Shown: piece by piece, positions 41,501 to 56,500 of the stretch | Layout: each line of letters opens with the position of its first letter | Position numbering within the stretch: position 1 is the first letter of the stretch | Source: Ariolimax columbianus | Taxonomy: Eukaryota > Mollusca > Gastropoda > Stylommatophora > Arionidae | Assembly (NCBI GenBank): GCA_036924085.1 | Contig: JAVGWX010000002.1 | Span: 46,804,666-46,868,665, forward strand | DNA: 64,000 nucleotides | Direction of reading: 5' to 3' | Notes under the pieces: model-generated | What the model was told of the DNA's origin: nothing | Seen by the model: only the letters and a program-made list of their open reading frames with translations | Database searches by the model: none | Program-made: the position numbers and the translations under genes

Positions 41501-44500
41501 TCCCAGCACAAAATACATGAGGCCGCTAAGTTGCTGAAAAATAAAACATGAAATTGCTCATTTACTTTGTTTATTTGATTCTAATAGTTGTCCATCATAA
41601 GTGATGAAGACCACTCTCATTGTTCAGCCGTGTGGACAGTCGTATCTCTTGCTGTGTCCGATGAAATGGGTGACTTGCGCAGTGATTTGGATTAAAGTGA
41701 GGAAGAAACTGCGCCTTTTGTCAACCTCACTTACAGAGCCTAAGCTACCTTTTGCCAGTGGCAAGACATTCATCGAGACAACTGGAGATAGCATAGGATG
41801 CAGATTTTGCCTCAGGGTTACCACCGAAGCCTTTCCGTAAACAGGTAACCCGCAGGGTAGAAAGGTGGGAAGGCATCTAACGCAATTTGTCGTGATTGAC
41901 TCTGGCATCTCTCCCCATCTGTATTCAGCTCATCATAGTAGCATCTAAAATTCCCACACGCCATATTCGTGAAGGTGAACCGGCAGAACTAACCCGTGAA
42001 ATACGACACAGGTATAAGCGTAGCGCCATTCAGCTGGCGTCCAGACTAGGATAAACGGATGGAAGAAATCACAAAAAAGGAACGAAATAACAAGTCCAGA
42101 CGGAAAACAACTCCACGTTTCCGTGAACACAAGTGTAAGTCGTCGACTAGTGTGAATTCCAGGCAAATCCGTGGTCTGGCGGCATCCATAATGATCCAAA
42201 ACAGTTGAGAAAAGTAGACTCGCAGCCAGTTACGGCGCCATCTTTGATTCTATTTCACTGTTAACCTCGAGGTCATAAAAAGTTCTCACTTGAGCTCCTG
42301 ATTGAATGTTGGTTGGCAATAACAGACGAGGATCTATGTTAAAATCAATAAACGCTGAACGGAATCTTTCTATACTTCTGCTGAACCATTAATTCATTCA
42401 TTCTGCACCTTCCTTTCTGTTCTGCTCTAGGAGGCACATATTGCAGGTTAGTTTAAGCAAGCACAAACCATGTATTAGCAAGAATTTATTGTTTTACCTT
42501 TGCATTCAGTGCATTGTCTGGTTAAATGTTTTCTGATCTGGGTATGGAATAGCCACTGTAAATTGATGCCAATGATATCAAATCATGCTGTGAGATCAAG
42601 ATGCTGAGCAGTGCATGAGCTGCAGCGGTCAGTGACCCACAGCTGACTGACTGCTAGCGTCAGGGCCAGTGAACCAGAGCTGGCAAGACCCTTCTACACC
42701 TCCACATGGTGATCCTAGATAATAGGCTGCAGCAGGGCAGACTGGCTAAAAAGAAAGAATTGAAGAAGGAAGGCTAACCTACTGCCAAACCTATACCTAC
42801 TGAAGTCAGATGTAGGGGCCAAAAGGTGCAAATATCGCAGTCAACCTGTAAACTACAACACAGCGCATTCCATTCTCCTAAAAACATCCTGCTACTTGCA
42901 AAGCCCTTTTCAGGACTTGGTAGCAAAAGTTTGAGAACAAACAATGAAGAAGAAATCATGCTGTTTATGTTGGTATATGACAAAATGTTGTTGCAGCAGA
43001 TACTGCTGAAAGCACACAAAAACTGGTAATTCAGATAGTTCCACAATTTCTGAACCTCAAATGTTAGTTGTTTTAAGCTAATCACAAGTTTAGAAACTTG
43101 AATGTTGGCCACATATATTGCTCACTGAAACAAGTGTGAAAATACTGATACTGCCTTTCTGTATATACAATTGTACAAACAAACACAATGCCTTAAGATC
43201 ATTAGCGAAAAATATGTATACCTAGGCTTACGGATGCCATATTTGTAGGTTACTTTTAGTTGTTACATTTTCACATTTGAAATACCTGGACTGAAGATGT
43301 AGCAGTAAATGAGCCGATAACAGTCAGCGAGTCATAGCTGGATGCTTGCATCAAGGTCAGTAAACCAGAGCTGACCAATACTCTATTCTGCCTACAAGTA
43401 GCAGTCCTAGAAACAGGCTGACTAGTGTAGTTTGGCTAGAGAATACGGATCATAGATGGAAGGCAATCCCGGCCGCAAAAATCAAGTGCTGAAACTGAAT
43501 GTGTTGAGTCAAAAGGCACAGTTAGCACAGCCTCACTGTAAATTTTTAGGACGAATGGCACAAAAATAAAGGAAAAAATGGAAAGACCTGAGAATCATTG
43601 TTGTTTATTCTGTTCTTTATTTTCCCCCCACTCTAGTAGGAGATCCTGATTAGCGTAGTGGAATAGCACTCACTTTTCACATTAAAGTTTTGGAGTTCAA
43701 CTAATGTTACTGGCATGCTCCAGTCAACCAAGCTGTAAATGGGTACCTGGCTACTGTTAGGGAGGGAATGACAGAGAGGAAGGGAACTGGCCATTCAATC
43801 TTATAAAAAAGTTGTACAATAAAGTCTCTAACATTTCATCTTCGACGGTAGTATCTGATATAGGATTACCTTTACCTTCTTTGATCCCTTTTCTCTTAGC
43901 CAGGATGCATGAGTGCTGTCTGTTTTCAGGGTCACCACTTGGAGGCAGAATAGGATCTTGGTCAGATATGATTTGCTGACCCTTACACAAGCATTCAGCT
44001 ATGAGTCACTGGCTGCTGTCAGTTCATTCACTTCGTCTTCGCTCATTCTCAATCTCCTGAACCAAGCCCTGAACTGGGCTTTGCAAGTAGCAGGATGTAG
44101 TCCGGAGAACAGAATGCGTTGTGTCACTAGTTTACAGTTTGACTGCGATAATTGCACCTTTCCGTCTTCGGCAGATCATTCACTATTATGTCTTTGGCCT
44201 CAGATAGGATCTTGATCAGTATGTTTGTCCTGACCCTGATTACTCATCACACCCACCTTGATCAGTATGTTTGTCCTGACCCTGATTACTCATCACACCT
44301 ACCTTGATCAGTATGTTTGTCCTGACCCTGATTACTCATCACACCCACCTTGATCAGTATGTTTGTCCTGACCCTGATTACTCATCACTCCCACCTTGAT
44401 CAGTATGTTTGTCCTGACCCTAATTACTCATCCCTCCCACCTTGATCAGTATGTTTCTTTAGACCCTGATTACTCATCACTCCCACCTTGATCAGTATGT

Positions 44501-47500
44501 TTCTTCAGACCCTGATTACTCATCAATCCCCCATTGATCAGTATGTTTCTTCAGACCCTGATTAATCATCACTCCCACCTCAATCAGTATGTTTCCCCTG
44601 ACTAATCTTCACTCCCTGTAGAAACTAACCCAAATAAAGTCCTCCACATCCAACAGTGAATGAAGAATGACCAGTCAATTAAATTTCCATTGAAATACAT
44701 CAAGATTTACTGACAGCAGTATTTAGGAGATTTGTGAAGTATCGTTTCAGGGCTTCATATGCCATAAACTGGATGGCTGGATTTGTTGCCAGGATGATTG
44801 ATGGTACAGTTCCACCCCACAGTGTCTTAATGCCTTCTCTGCGTATTATCTTCAAGATGCAGTCTGAAAATAAAATATATATTCTATTTAATCTTCATTA
44901 TTGCCAGATTTCCGTTCAATAAGGAAGCTGGCAGCATTCAAGAAGAAAATAAGATTAGGCTTAATATAGGGATGTAGTAACAATAAAATTAGGCTCAACT
45001 CATTCACTCACTAAGTGCAGCGGATACATAAATCCTGCGATTTTTTTTCAGGAAATTGACTTGTCCATGCATTGACTTTAGCAAATCTAAACATATTCCC
45101 ATATTTTTCATTCCAGGTTTTCCAAAATTTATTGAATGTGCTTCCTGGCGAAAGTTTAGACATGTTCTTTTTCATTTCAAGAGGAGTTGCTACTGACATA
45201 GTGCGTACTTTGTGGATACCTATTATATTTTCAAACGATCATCACATTTTTGGGACATTTTTCAACTTTGCACGCCATCAGTAAAATGTGAAAACTTCTT
45301 CAACTAATTAGGTTAAACATTTGTTAACATCTTCCCATGTGAATTATCTTTAATTGAAAGCCATTGCTTCATTCATGTTTTGATATAAAGTTGAATAATT
45401 TCTGGTGATTTTTAAAAATTTACTAATTGCCTAAAATAACAAAAATCCCCACACTGGTGAGTCTACCGAGAAAGCTTGCATTGCACTACAGACGGACCCA
45501 GGTTCTTCTTAAAAACTGTGTGATATGTTGTTGATTAACTAGGTTTGCTAAGCTCTTCGCTCTTCTGCAGTCAATGTCAAGTTGAAGAATTTACAGGTTT
45601 TTTGTAGCTGATGATTGGAGCTGTATTAGTGATTGTTGTGGTGTCAAGCAATGACTTGACTCTGTCTGTGGTGAGTCCTGAGCAAGCACACAAAACATGT
45701 TGCATTGTCTCATGTAGATGGGGACAGTTACTTTAGTTAGGCTCATGTACATAGTCTTACTTGTATAAGTATTTGTCAAGTCTGATGTGTTCTGTCCTAA
45801 GTTGGAAGACTATGCTCTGCTCCCTGCAGTGCAGTTTATTGATGCTGCCATTTTTGCTAGGGTTGAATTCCCACAATGAGTAGGATTACTCTTTTGTGTG
45901 CCCTAAAAAGGACGTTAAGTGGCGGGTTGTCGTAGCATTCCTCACATCCTGATGAAGATAGATCGGGGTCCTCCAGGCGGTTGTGCTATGCTTGGCTTCA
46001 TCTACGTGTTGCTCACTATTACAGGGATCATGTCGATTCCTCACCTTAGCCAGGCTGCCATGAAAACAGCCCATTTCCAGGAAGGGCTTCAAGGAAGCCA
46101 AGGTGAGGGTCTTGTACAGTATGTTTTGCCTGACCATGACTTACATGTCTGATCAGTATATTTTGCTTCCACCAGCTACCAGACCAAAAATCCTTACAAG
46201 TGAAGAACATCAACAACAGACATAGCTCTTAGGGTTATTGGGGCACACAAACTCTTTTACCACGACTACAGAAGAGTGGCAAGGAACTCTGCTTATCAAG
46301 AAAGGAATGAATGAAAACACGAAACAGTGGGTGTTTGAATCCCGCAAGTTTCACTGGTCTCAAGGCAAGGGAAATCTTTTGCATAGTCCTATCGGAGATG
46401 GATGATAAACTCTGAGGGCTCATGTATATGATTTGCATGTAAAAGAACCCTTGGCAGTTGTTAGCCAGTGTCTGGCGAAAACATTTGGAAATGAATGAAA
46501 TTCTTTTAAAAACTATGTAACCTGAAGTAAACATGAGGAGGGGAAAAAACTGTATCCTGTGCTGTCTCCAGTTGTCTTGATTTAACACAACTTGTCACTG
46601 GACCAAGGATGCGCAGTATGAGAGAGTGGGATCAATGATAGCACAAATCTTCCTCACATATAAATATAATTAAAAGTGCAAGTCACAGTGGCAGACCTTA
46701 GACGATCCGCAATAATCACTCTATCCTGACACTGTCACGACCATCACTTGCGATGGGCAACAAAATTTTACGACAAAATAGACACATTGTTGCTAGGCAC
46801 CCTAACATTTCATACAGCTCCACTCACCAGCTATAAAACACCAGCAAATTCTTCAACTTGACATTGATTGCAAATGAGCGAACAGCTCGGCAGACCTAGT
46901 TAATAAACAACAACAAGCTGGTGACACAGCAGAGAAGCAATCAATACTCATAGCCTGCGACATTTTGAACAGACAGACCACAGCACAATCTGCTAACCAA
47001 CAATTCCATTGTAGTTCTGACTCGCATCCTTGCTTAGACCATCTTTCTTATTGTAGTGGGCCGTGTGGAGCTTGGCACCTTGTAGCTTGAGTCTTGTGTT
47101 GGCCACCCAGAGAGGTGTAGTAATCAACACATTTACCACGCCTGAAAGATGATAATGATTTTGTCTTCAGTTATCTAACAATAATTATAAACATCTAAAG
47201 TAATTGAACATCAAATTATTACCTGGGTTGAAAATCATTTGAGCAACGAAGTAGTACTCATGTTGAAAATCATTTGAACAACATAGTAGTACTCGGGTTG
47301 AAAATCAAAGGTTCACTGTAACCTTCAAGCATGTTATAAAAGCAGCTAAAATAAAAGACATGCTTGTGGCTAGCAACCTCGTCATATAAAACCATTGCTA
47401 TTAAAATTGTTGCTGCAAATGTTCAGATACAGGCTTCCTGTGGTGGTGGAATTATGCTTGACCTGTAGCAAACAGATGATCCATCAATCAATCAAAGCCA

Positions 47501-50500
47501 TTGAAAATGGATGTTTCTCCTCCTCCTCCCAGGAAAGTGAGTTTTTCACTCTTTTATTTTTCTACCATAAATGAGGTAATGTTTCTAGCAATTTCAAACA
47601 GGCGACTATTTCACTCAGGCTTAGGGCTGTGTGAATGGCATGGTGCATAAATCCCATGTGTTGGAGTGTTTTCTACCCTAGAGGGGTTAACCATCTAGTT
47701 TCAGGGAATGATTGCGGAAAATAATAAATTTAGGTAGACAGACAGATTAGGTGGGCAACATCAAAATGTGAATATGACAAAAACATGAATTTATTTTTAT
47801 TTGTCTTCCTTCGCCTTATTTCTCGATTCCCCAAGGTGGTATGTGTTGTACTGGTGCGGTTTTTATTTTGTGCTTGTCGGCCCAGTGCATCCGACTTTGG
47901 CATGTATTTTATGTAAGGGTCTGCTTCCTCCTGCATTTTCTAAGAGTTTGCTTCCCCGGGGTAACGGCTGGTGCTGTGGTGGGGATCAAACCCAACACCT
48001 TTTGGTTGTGAACAGTGTCACTTAACCACGCCAACGCTGTCCCCTACATGAATGATATTCTAAAAGAGCTCAAGAGATAATATATTACAGAGATTCTTGG
48101 GCATTCTACTGCTAATTTGCCCTCATCCTTGAAGCTGATTACATTTGTCATACATATTATTATGTCTGTGTACTGCAAACACAAAGCATTTCTACAAAAA
48201 AAAGCCTGTACAATCTCTTTTGTTTTTTTTATGTGTTTAAATATTTGATATACAATTGCTTCACATGTTTTGCATTCATCATTACATTTTTATTCTTCTT
48301 CTGCGTTCGTTCTCAATCTCCTGCTACCAAGCCCTAAACAGGGCTTTGCAAGTAGCAGGATGTAGTTCGAAGAATGAAATGTGTTGTGTCACTAGTTTAC
48401 AGCTTGACTGCGATATTTGTACCTTTCGGTCCAACACATCCGCCTTCGGCAGGCATCCTTATGTGTCATGCTAACTGGCACATACGATTATGAATCTCCA
48501 CAACTTCCTGTCTTGTCCCTGGTGCTATTATCATTTCTATTGCTGACTCTCTTCCATGTTGTTGTTGTTGTTGTTGACGCTGCAGCACATAGTTCTTCAC
48601 TGTTGGCATTGATTCATCTTACATTCTAGGGCAAACTGAAGAAGGTGAGCCTTGGTCCTCCTCATTGTTGTGCAATGCGTGTCGTCTCGGCAAGCTCACC
48701 ACTAAAGTGATCAGTGTCGACCCCTCGCCTTGCTGACCAGGCTGATGTAACACAATCTGTTTCCAGGTGCATGGTGTAGACATGAGGTGTGGTCTTGATC
48801 AGTATGTTGCACTTGATCCTGACATTAACATCCACTATCTTCCTTGTTAAATTGTACAGTCTGTCTGCAGTTTCTCCTGTTGTCATAGTCTATATCTTCC
48901 AGTTCGAATAACTAAAGCTATTAACAACAAAAAAGCTATCGCTATGACATTCATCAATGCTGGGGTCTACTAGGAGGATGTAAAGGGCAAAGGAATAAAT
49001 CATGCACTGTACAAGCTAGGTTTTATTTCACCTCCAGTAGGAAAAATCAACCTATTTCTTACCAAGGTTTTTAACGCGCACCCTCATGATCAGAAGACTG
49101 ATATCCAAACCGCTCGGCAGGGGGCGATGTGGGCTAGTAGCTAAGTGACACGGCTCACAACCAGAAGGTGCTGGGTTCGCTCTCCATCACAGCACTGGCC
49201 GTTACCCCAGGGAAGCAAACCCTTAGAAAATGCAGGAGGAAGCAGACCCTTACACAAAATACATGCAGAAGTCGGATGCACTGAGCCGACAGGTGCAAAA
49301 TAAAAAGATAGTGCAATGCACACCTCCTTGGAGAATAGAGAAATAAGGTGAACACAAAAAAACAAAAACAAAAAAAAACAACTCTCTGTCAGATGCTCCT
49401 TGTTCTCATCACATGCTTCCATAAATAAAGTTTAATGTCACAACATGGAACATTTAGGTGACTGTAAGGCAGTGCTACATGGACAGGATAGGAGGCACCA
49501 CCATTATACATAGAACAACATAACCAAGGAAACAGCATTTGTACAACAGTTTAACATGCTCATTGCGGAAACCCAGAACTCTTAATTAAATGAAGATATG
49601 CATACCCCATCCCATTAAAGCGGCTGTATTATGTGTGTGTATATATATATATATATAGTTTATAACTATATGTGTGTGCTTGTGCGTGTCTCTCTGTCTC
49701 TGTATACATATTGCAAATTAAACATATACAGACAAGCTAATGCTAAGCAGAAGAGGATCATCGTCCAGCATTAATTACATCTGGAGATTTTGTCCTAATT
49801 CAGTAGTTTCCAAACATTTGCCACTGGTACAAGGATGAATATAAAAATTATGATTAACAAACCAGCACTCTCTAACTAATGTTTATACATCTCAGATTTA
49901 TGGGAGGTGGAGAGTGTCGCTATAGCTGAGAGGTAAGGTGTTTGTCTCTTAAAAAAGGAATGAAAAAAAAGCGAGAAATTGTGGGGCTTCAAATTCCACA
50001 AGCATCCCTTGGTATCAAGGGAAGTGAGATCAAGCTTTTAATCCTATAGGAAATGGTAAAAAAACTCAAGAGGCCCGATGCACATACTGTTCACAGAAAA
50101 GACCCATTGGCACTTGAAAACCAAAAAGAGCAGACTGTTAGCCGAGGTCTAAGGAAAAATTATAAAACAAAGTTCCTATCAAATATTGTCTTGCGCGAAG
50201 GGCAAAAAGAGATGACCCCTCCATCTTGCAAAGACACAACATGTAAATTACATGTCTGTCTGCACATTTGATTGCAAATATGTACAAATGGACCTCTAAA
50301 CCCACAGGGGTAGAAGAAGAACGACAAAGAGATATTAAAAATTTATGAATACCTAATGACCTTTAAAAAATGGTGGTTGGGATGTGGGAGCGGTACGCAA
50401 ATGTGATTAATATGGAGAATATCTGAAAGCATGGTTGGCAATAGCAAATAAAATAAACAACACGTGAAAAGGGGCAGCAACAGCGAGATCATAAAAATAA

Positions 50501-53500
50501 CAGACAAAATGTTATGTGTCAGATGTTACATATTAAAGAGAATAAGAACATCTGTCTTGTTGGATAATTGGAAATCTTCTTGAGTTTCAACATAAGCACC
50601 ATAAGAATACCAAAAGACTGAACAACAAGCAAGCAATAACTAAAGAAACCAAACCAAAAAGATTTGTAAAAAGCAATAACCAAATAAGAAATGTAAAATT
50701 AAGCTGTCTCTAGTACACAAATGATCACAGTCTCCTAGAAGTATTTGCAACCTCATACTACTTAAAAGTATAGTGCTTTTAACTACATAAAAGGGGATGC
50801 ACAAAGGAGTTCTCAAAGAATGATGAAAACAATGTGAAATTTTTAAGAGTTTATAAAAAAACTCAGACTAAAAGTGCTACAGAATACATGGTTAGCCTTT
50901 CAAAGATGTCTGTCGGAACATCTGCATTAATTAACCCTACCAGACCGCTGTACCCATTTTTCGGTAATTTCCTTAACTGCCGCTAAACCGCTGTAACTAA
51001 TTTTCGGTACTTTGGATAGTACGTCATAAAATGCGTCAGAATCTAAAAATAACCAACCAATCGTGGTCAATCCTCGTGATTAGTCATTGCAAATGGCTGC
51101 CCCCATGTTTGAATTGATTTTGTGGGGTTTAACGTGAACAAATTCGGAAAATTGACAATGAAACGAACGGCTGATGAACCAAGCACTTCAACAGGAAAGC
51201 AAAGTAAGTCTAGGCTTATGACAGTCCAACAGGTGATCAATAATTTGGTTGATTCAGACTCTGTTCAAGTGAAACAGACAGTGAGAGCTCGACTGATGAG
51301 ATGAAGGCTTTTCTTGGACTGAGGATCTATATGGAATACTCATGTATAAAGCCCAGCTATCAAGATTATTGGACAAATGAGGGCTCTTTATTGTGTTTAC
51401 TCCCGGATTTCGAAATGTTTTATGACTCGAGACAGATTCTTTGCCTTTTGCTGGGTGGATTGGCACACAAAGGTGGAATATTGACGCTAGATGAAAGGTA
51501 AACCTATTTTCTACAATGTCTCCAAGTTACATCTTATTCTAACCACTTGTTTGCATGTAACTAACATTTTTCTATATCATGTTGGTTTTTTCTCTTTAAT
51601 GCTCTGGAACCCAGGAATGGGGGACAGTTGGGTTCAGGGCCTTAGGTCTGGTAGGGCTAAGACACATTTTCAAGTTATCCTCGCTACTATTGAATATTAT
51701 TAATGGCAGAATACTTAAGGAGTTTCAATATAGCAGAATGGTTTAGACACATGTGGTCATGACAAAATTGATTTAATCTGCAACACAGTAACAACATGCT
51801 CCAGTCTACTCATCTGTAAATGGTTACTTGACTAAGTTAGATAAGTGAGACAGCAAGGCATGTCACATAGCCAAAACCCTGTACAGTAAAGCCTTTAACA
51901 CATAATCTCCAACAGCAATATCTGCTTTGGGACTGTGTTGGCTATTTTTAAAGTTAGAAAGGCAACTCTATAATCAAACAGCAGGCGAATCTTAAACGAA
52001 TCAATGACTTCTTTAGTATTACATCCACCTGTACTTTGGAGAGTTTAAGTTGTTTTAATTGGGTCAAGCATATTCGGTTAGTTGTTGTTAGTCCATGTTG
52101 TATGGGAAAGAAGACTAACATCTGGTCAGGCAAAACATGCAGATCAGACATGTCAGTCAGGCAAAATATACTGGCCAAGACCCTCATCTCAGCTTTCATG
52201 CGGCCCTTCCTGGAAACGGACTGTTTTCACGACAGCCTGGCTAAACGAGGTGAGGGATCTACATGATCCCTGTAGTGGTGAGCAACACACAGATGAAGCC
52301 AAGCATAGCACAACTGCCTGCAGGACCCTGGTTCACCTTCATCAGCATGCTCGAGATGTGAGGAAAGCTATGACAACCCATCACTTAACATCCTTTTTAG
52401 GGCGCACAAAAGGGTAGTCCTACTCATTGTGGGCATTCAACAACAACCTGTGTTGTATAATTTCCACTATATTTCTAATGACACCATTTCTCATTTGATC
52501 TCTCTTGGTCAAACCATGAAACCAATGACTTTTCACAGAAATTTCATTTCACAGGTGTCATTTGTCTCCCGTTGCCTGAACAAGGACCACGATTGACATT
52601 GGTAGCACAAATTTGGCATAAATATACTGTTTATCAGTTCTTTTGTTGCCTAGCTGATGTTTGGATATTTCAGTAGTGATGACAATTGATAGTCACATCA
52701 AGAATTTTCTGACATTTGGTTAAATTTCTCTATCAAGCCTTCTATCTTCCTTCAAAATGTTTCCCAAGTATTTGAGCTCTTGGGTCTGCACAAGTTTGAT
52801 ATTATTTACATGTTTTGTTTAGAGGGCCTGGTATTCTGTAATCTTCAGTTTTTGCCTTTGTTCTAATCTTCACATTATATCTTTTACAGCGTGTGCCAAT
52901 CGTATTTTATATGATTTTGCAGTCTATCTTCATCCTTTAGGCTTTGATTGGATGTAAAAAGTATTTCCGCCCTATTGTTACCAAAGCCTGACAGGAGAGC
53001 AAAGAATAATAACACTGTAACCTGCCTGGCATATCATAAGAGGCGACTAAGGAGGGTAGGGCATGGAGCTGACTACTCCATCACATAGAAATGTGAAGCC
53101 ACAAAAATGTGAACAGATATAGGCAGGTGTATTGAGTTAGGTTCTGTGTTTCCTGTATTGAACTCTACTTCTCAATTAATCAATCAATCAATCAATCAAT
53201 CAAAGCCTATCTCTCCTCTCTGTGCATTTACAACCTATCACCAGCATGCACGATTCTGTGCTGCTTTTTTCACCTCTCTTCAAGTGTAATCCTTTAATCT
53301 TAGTTCCTTCTCACACTCTCTGTGCATGTATTTTTTGGTCTACCTCTCTTACTCTTCCTTTGGGGATTCTATGTAAGAGATTGTTTGACTATGTTGGATG
53401 GTGCCTTCCGTAGTGTATTTTACTCTTCCTTTGGGGATTCTATGTAAGAGATTGTTTGACTATGTTGGATGGTGCCTTCCGTAGCGTATTTTACTCTTCC

Positions 53501-56500
53501 TTTGGGGATTCTATGTAAGAGATTGTTTGACTATGTTGGATGGTGCCTTCCGTAGCGTATTTTACTCTTCCTTTGGGGATTCTATGTAAGAGATTGTTTG
53601 ACTATGTTGGATGGTGCCTTCCATAGCGTATTTTACTCTTCCTTTGGGGATTCTATGTAAGAGATTGTTTTACTATGTTGGATGGTGCCTTCCATAGCGT
53701 ATTTTACTCTTCCTTTGGGGATTCTATGTAAGAGATTGTTTGACTATGTTGGATGGTGCCTTCCGTAGCGTATTTTACTCTTCCTTTGGGGATTCTATGT
53801 AAGAGATTGTTTGACTATGTTGGATGGTGCCTTCCATAGTGTATTTTACTCTTCCTTTGGGGATTCTATGTAAGAGATTGTTTGACTATGTTGGATGGTG
53901 CCTTCCGTAGCGTATTTTACTCTTCCTTTGGGGATTCTATGTAAGAGATTGTTTGACTATGTTGGATGGTGCCTTCCATAGTGTATTTTACTCTTCCTTT
54001 GGGGATTCTATGTAAGAGATTGTTTGACTATGTTGGATGGTGCCTTCCGTAGCGTATTTTACTCTTCCTTTGGGGATTCTATGTAAGAGATTGTTTGACT
54101 ATGTTGGATGGTGCCTTCCATAGTGTATTTTACTCTTCCTTTGGGGATTCTATGTAAGAGATTGTTTGACTATGTTGGATGGTGCCTTCCGTAGCGTATT
54201 TTACTCTTCCTTTGAGGATTCAATGTAAGAGATTGTCTATGTTGGATGGTGCCTTCCGTAGCATATTTTCTATCCTGACCCATTTTTGTGGCAGTTGTTG
54301 GCTCCTTTCCCATATGTCTTCATTCATCATCAGGTTCTGCCACTTTATGCCTATTATCCTTCATGGGCATCTGTTAACGAAGGACTTGAGTCTTTGTTGT
54401 ATGGCATTGATCATTCTCCATGTCTCCGCTCCATACAGCAGCACCGATTTGACACTGGCGTTGAATATTCTAACTTTGGTGTGAATCTAGATATTTTGTT
54501 TAGTGTCAGGAATGCCCCTCTTGTCTTTCCAATTTTGGTCCTTACATCTGCATCTGTACCTCCTGATGTGTCAATTGTGCTGCTCGAGTTCCACTTCTGG
54601 TGATGTAATTTGGCTAGCTTCTGTTATTTTGTCTATGCAAATTTGAACAGTAAAGCACGCATCCCTGTTGTACTCCTGTGGTTATTTAAAAAAGTATCTG
54701 TGAATATATCAATTGTTCTAATTACTTTTGTATATGATACAAACTCTCACATTATCTTATATTTGTCCTTGTATTCTATAATCATCTAATCTTATCCAAA
54801 GTTTGTTCCTATCTACTCTTCCAAAAGCTTTCTCCTGATCTACAGTTCATAGTGAGCAATTCGTTATTTTCTGTGGTAACAGCGTGTCTCGGTTCGAAAA
54901 AGCGTCCGGAGACAATAAATCTGGGTCGTAATTTTAATCGGGGACGTCTCCAGTCAACCCAGCTGTAAATGGGTACTTGACGCATGAGTTAAGGAAAGCA
55001 AAAACAGCAAGAAAGGGCACTGACCACCTAACCTCTCACAGGCTGCGGCTTAGTACAATGGACTCTTCAAAAACTCCATTTCCAATCAGGGGTTAATTCT
55101 ATTGAATTTCCACTTTACTTTTCACAAATGTTATATTTAAATATTTAAAATCGATTAATGACTGCAAACATAATGTATACCCCTATTTCCTTTCTGCAAT
55201 GTACAAAACTTGATTGTGTACTATACAAACACAATGTTAGCAGTTCAATACCTGAACATTACACAAGTAACAGTAATGAAAGAAGATGGATTAAGGTGTT
55301 ACTGGACAATAAGAAGCACAGCTGACAAAACACATTGGCATAGAAGCTGAGCAATATGGTACATGTGAGTATGCTAGTATATGTGTGGAGGTTACGTATA
55401 CAAGTTTATGTGTGGAGGTTATGTATACAAGTTTATGTGTGAAGGTTATGTATACAAGTATATGTGTGGAGGTTATATATACAAGTTTATGTGTTACAAA
55501 TAAAAAGCAGCTGATGATATGCTGAAAAAGCTTTTATTACTGGAGGAGGTATTTCAGATTAAAGATACCTGCTAGAAATGCTATGAGGAGGTCAATAAAC
55601 ATTGTGTAGATTGGCTCAATATGTTTGTTGGTGGAGGCAGTCTCCTGTTTACCGATGACCGAATGACGGACATACTGAAAGCTGGCATATGTGTAGAAAT
55701 AGACAAAATTGGACACAAACATGGTGTATGCCATGGACGGCCAACCTCTGTAAATGCCAGAGCTACAAAAATAAACAAAAAAGAAAAAAATAGAAACAAT
55801 ATTACTGGATGGATTGCCTGACCCAAACATCAAATTATTTTGGTTAGATAAAAGTCAAGGTGGTAATATTTGCTGTACCAGGCCAGTATAACCAAGTTAA
55901 GTGTTATACGAATCCAGATTATATGTGTAGCACACATTTTTCAAAATGGCTAAATACAGTAACATGGTTAGGAGCCAAAGATACAGCACAGTGAATGAGC
56001 TGAAAGCAGCCAGCTACTCACAGCTGGCTGCTTGCACCAGGGTCAGTGAATCAGAGCTAACCAAGACGCTATTCCACTTCAAAGTGGCGGCCCTGGAAAC
56101 ATGATGCACTAGTGACACAACATCCTTTTCAGGACCAATGCTGAAGAAAAAGTAGCATGGTTACAGATTTTAGACAAATGGGATTCACAGTTACAGCTTT
56201 AGTTGCAGAAGTGAGTGCACAAGGCTCAGTGACTCCATTTGTATATGACTTTCTGAAATAGTGAGAAAACACGAGTAACAAAATATCTTGTGAAAACAAC
56301 TGAAAAGACTTCAGCTTGGCTGTGGAACAAGCGTAATGGGCAATAGGATGTAAAGGAGTAAGCACATTGAGCATAAACAACTAAAGCATTAGTTATCAGT
56401 TCAAACTGACAGCACTGTTATGCATCCCTCTTTGCTTGACCCCTCTTGTGTTTCTTCTTCTTGTCTTACATCATCATACGAGTTCCCGCGATGAACTCAA

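Noticed and set aside
41945..42199. Minus-strand frame of 84 codons in the higher-GC stretch
   Set aside because: No recognisable motif or splice context; left as unclassified sequence.
44710..44715. GTAAAT as the donor of the SLC25A17 exon at 44715
   Set aside because: Gives phase 1, incompatible with the phase-0 exon at 41533; GTCAGT four bases earlier keeps frame.
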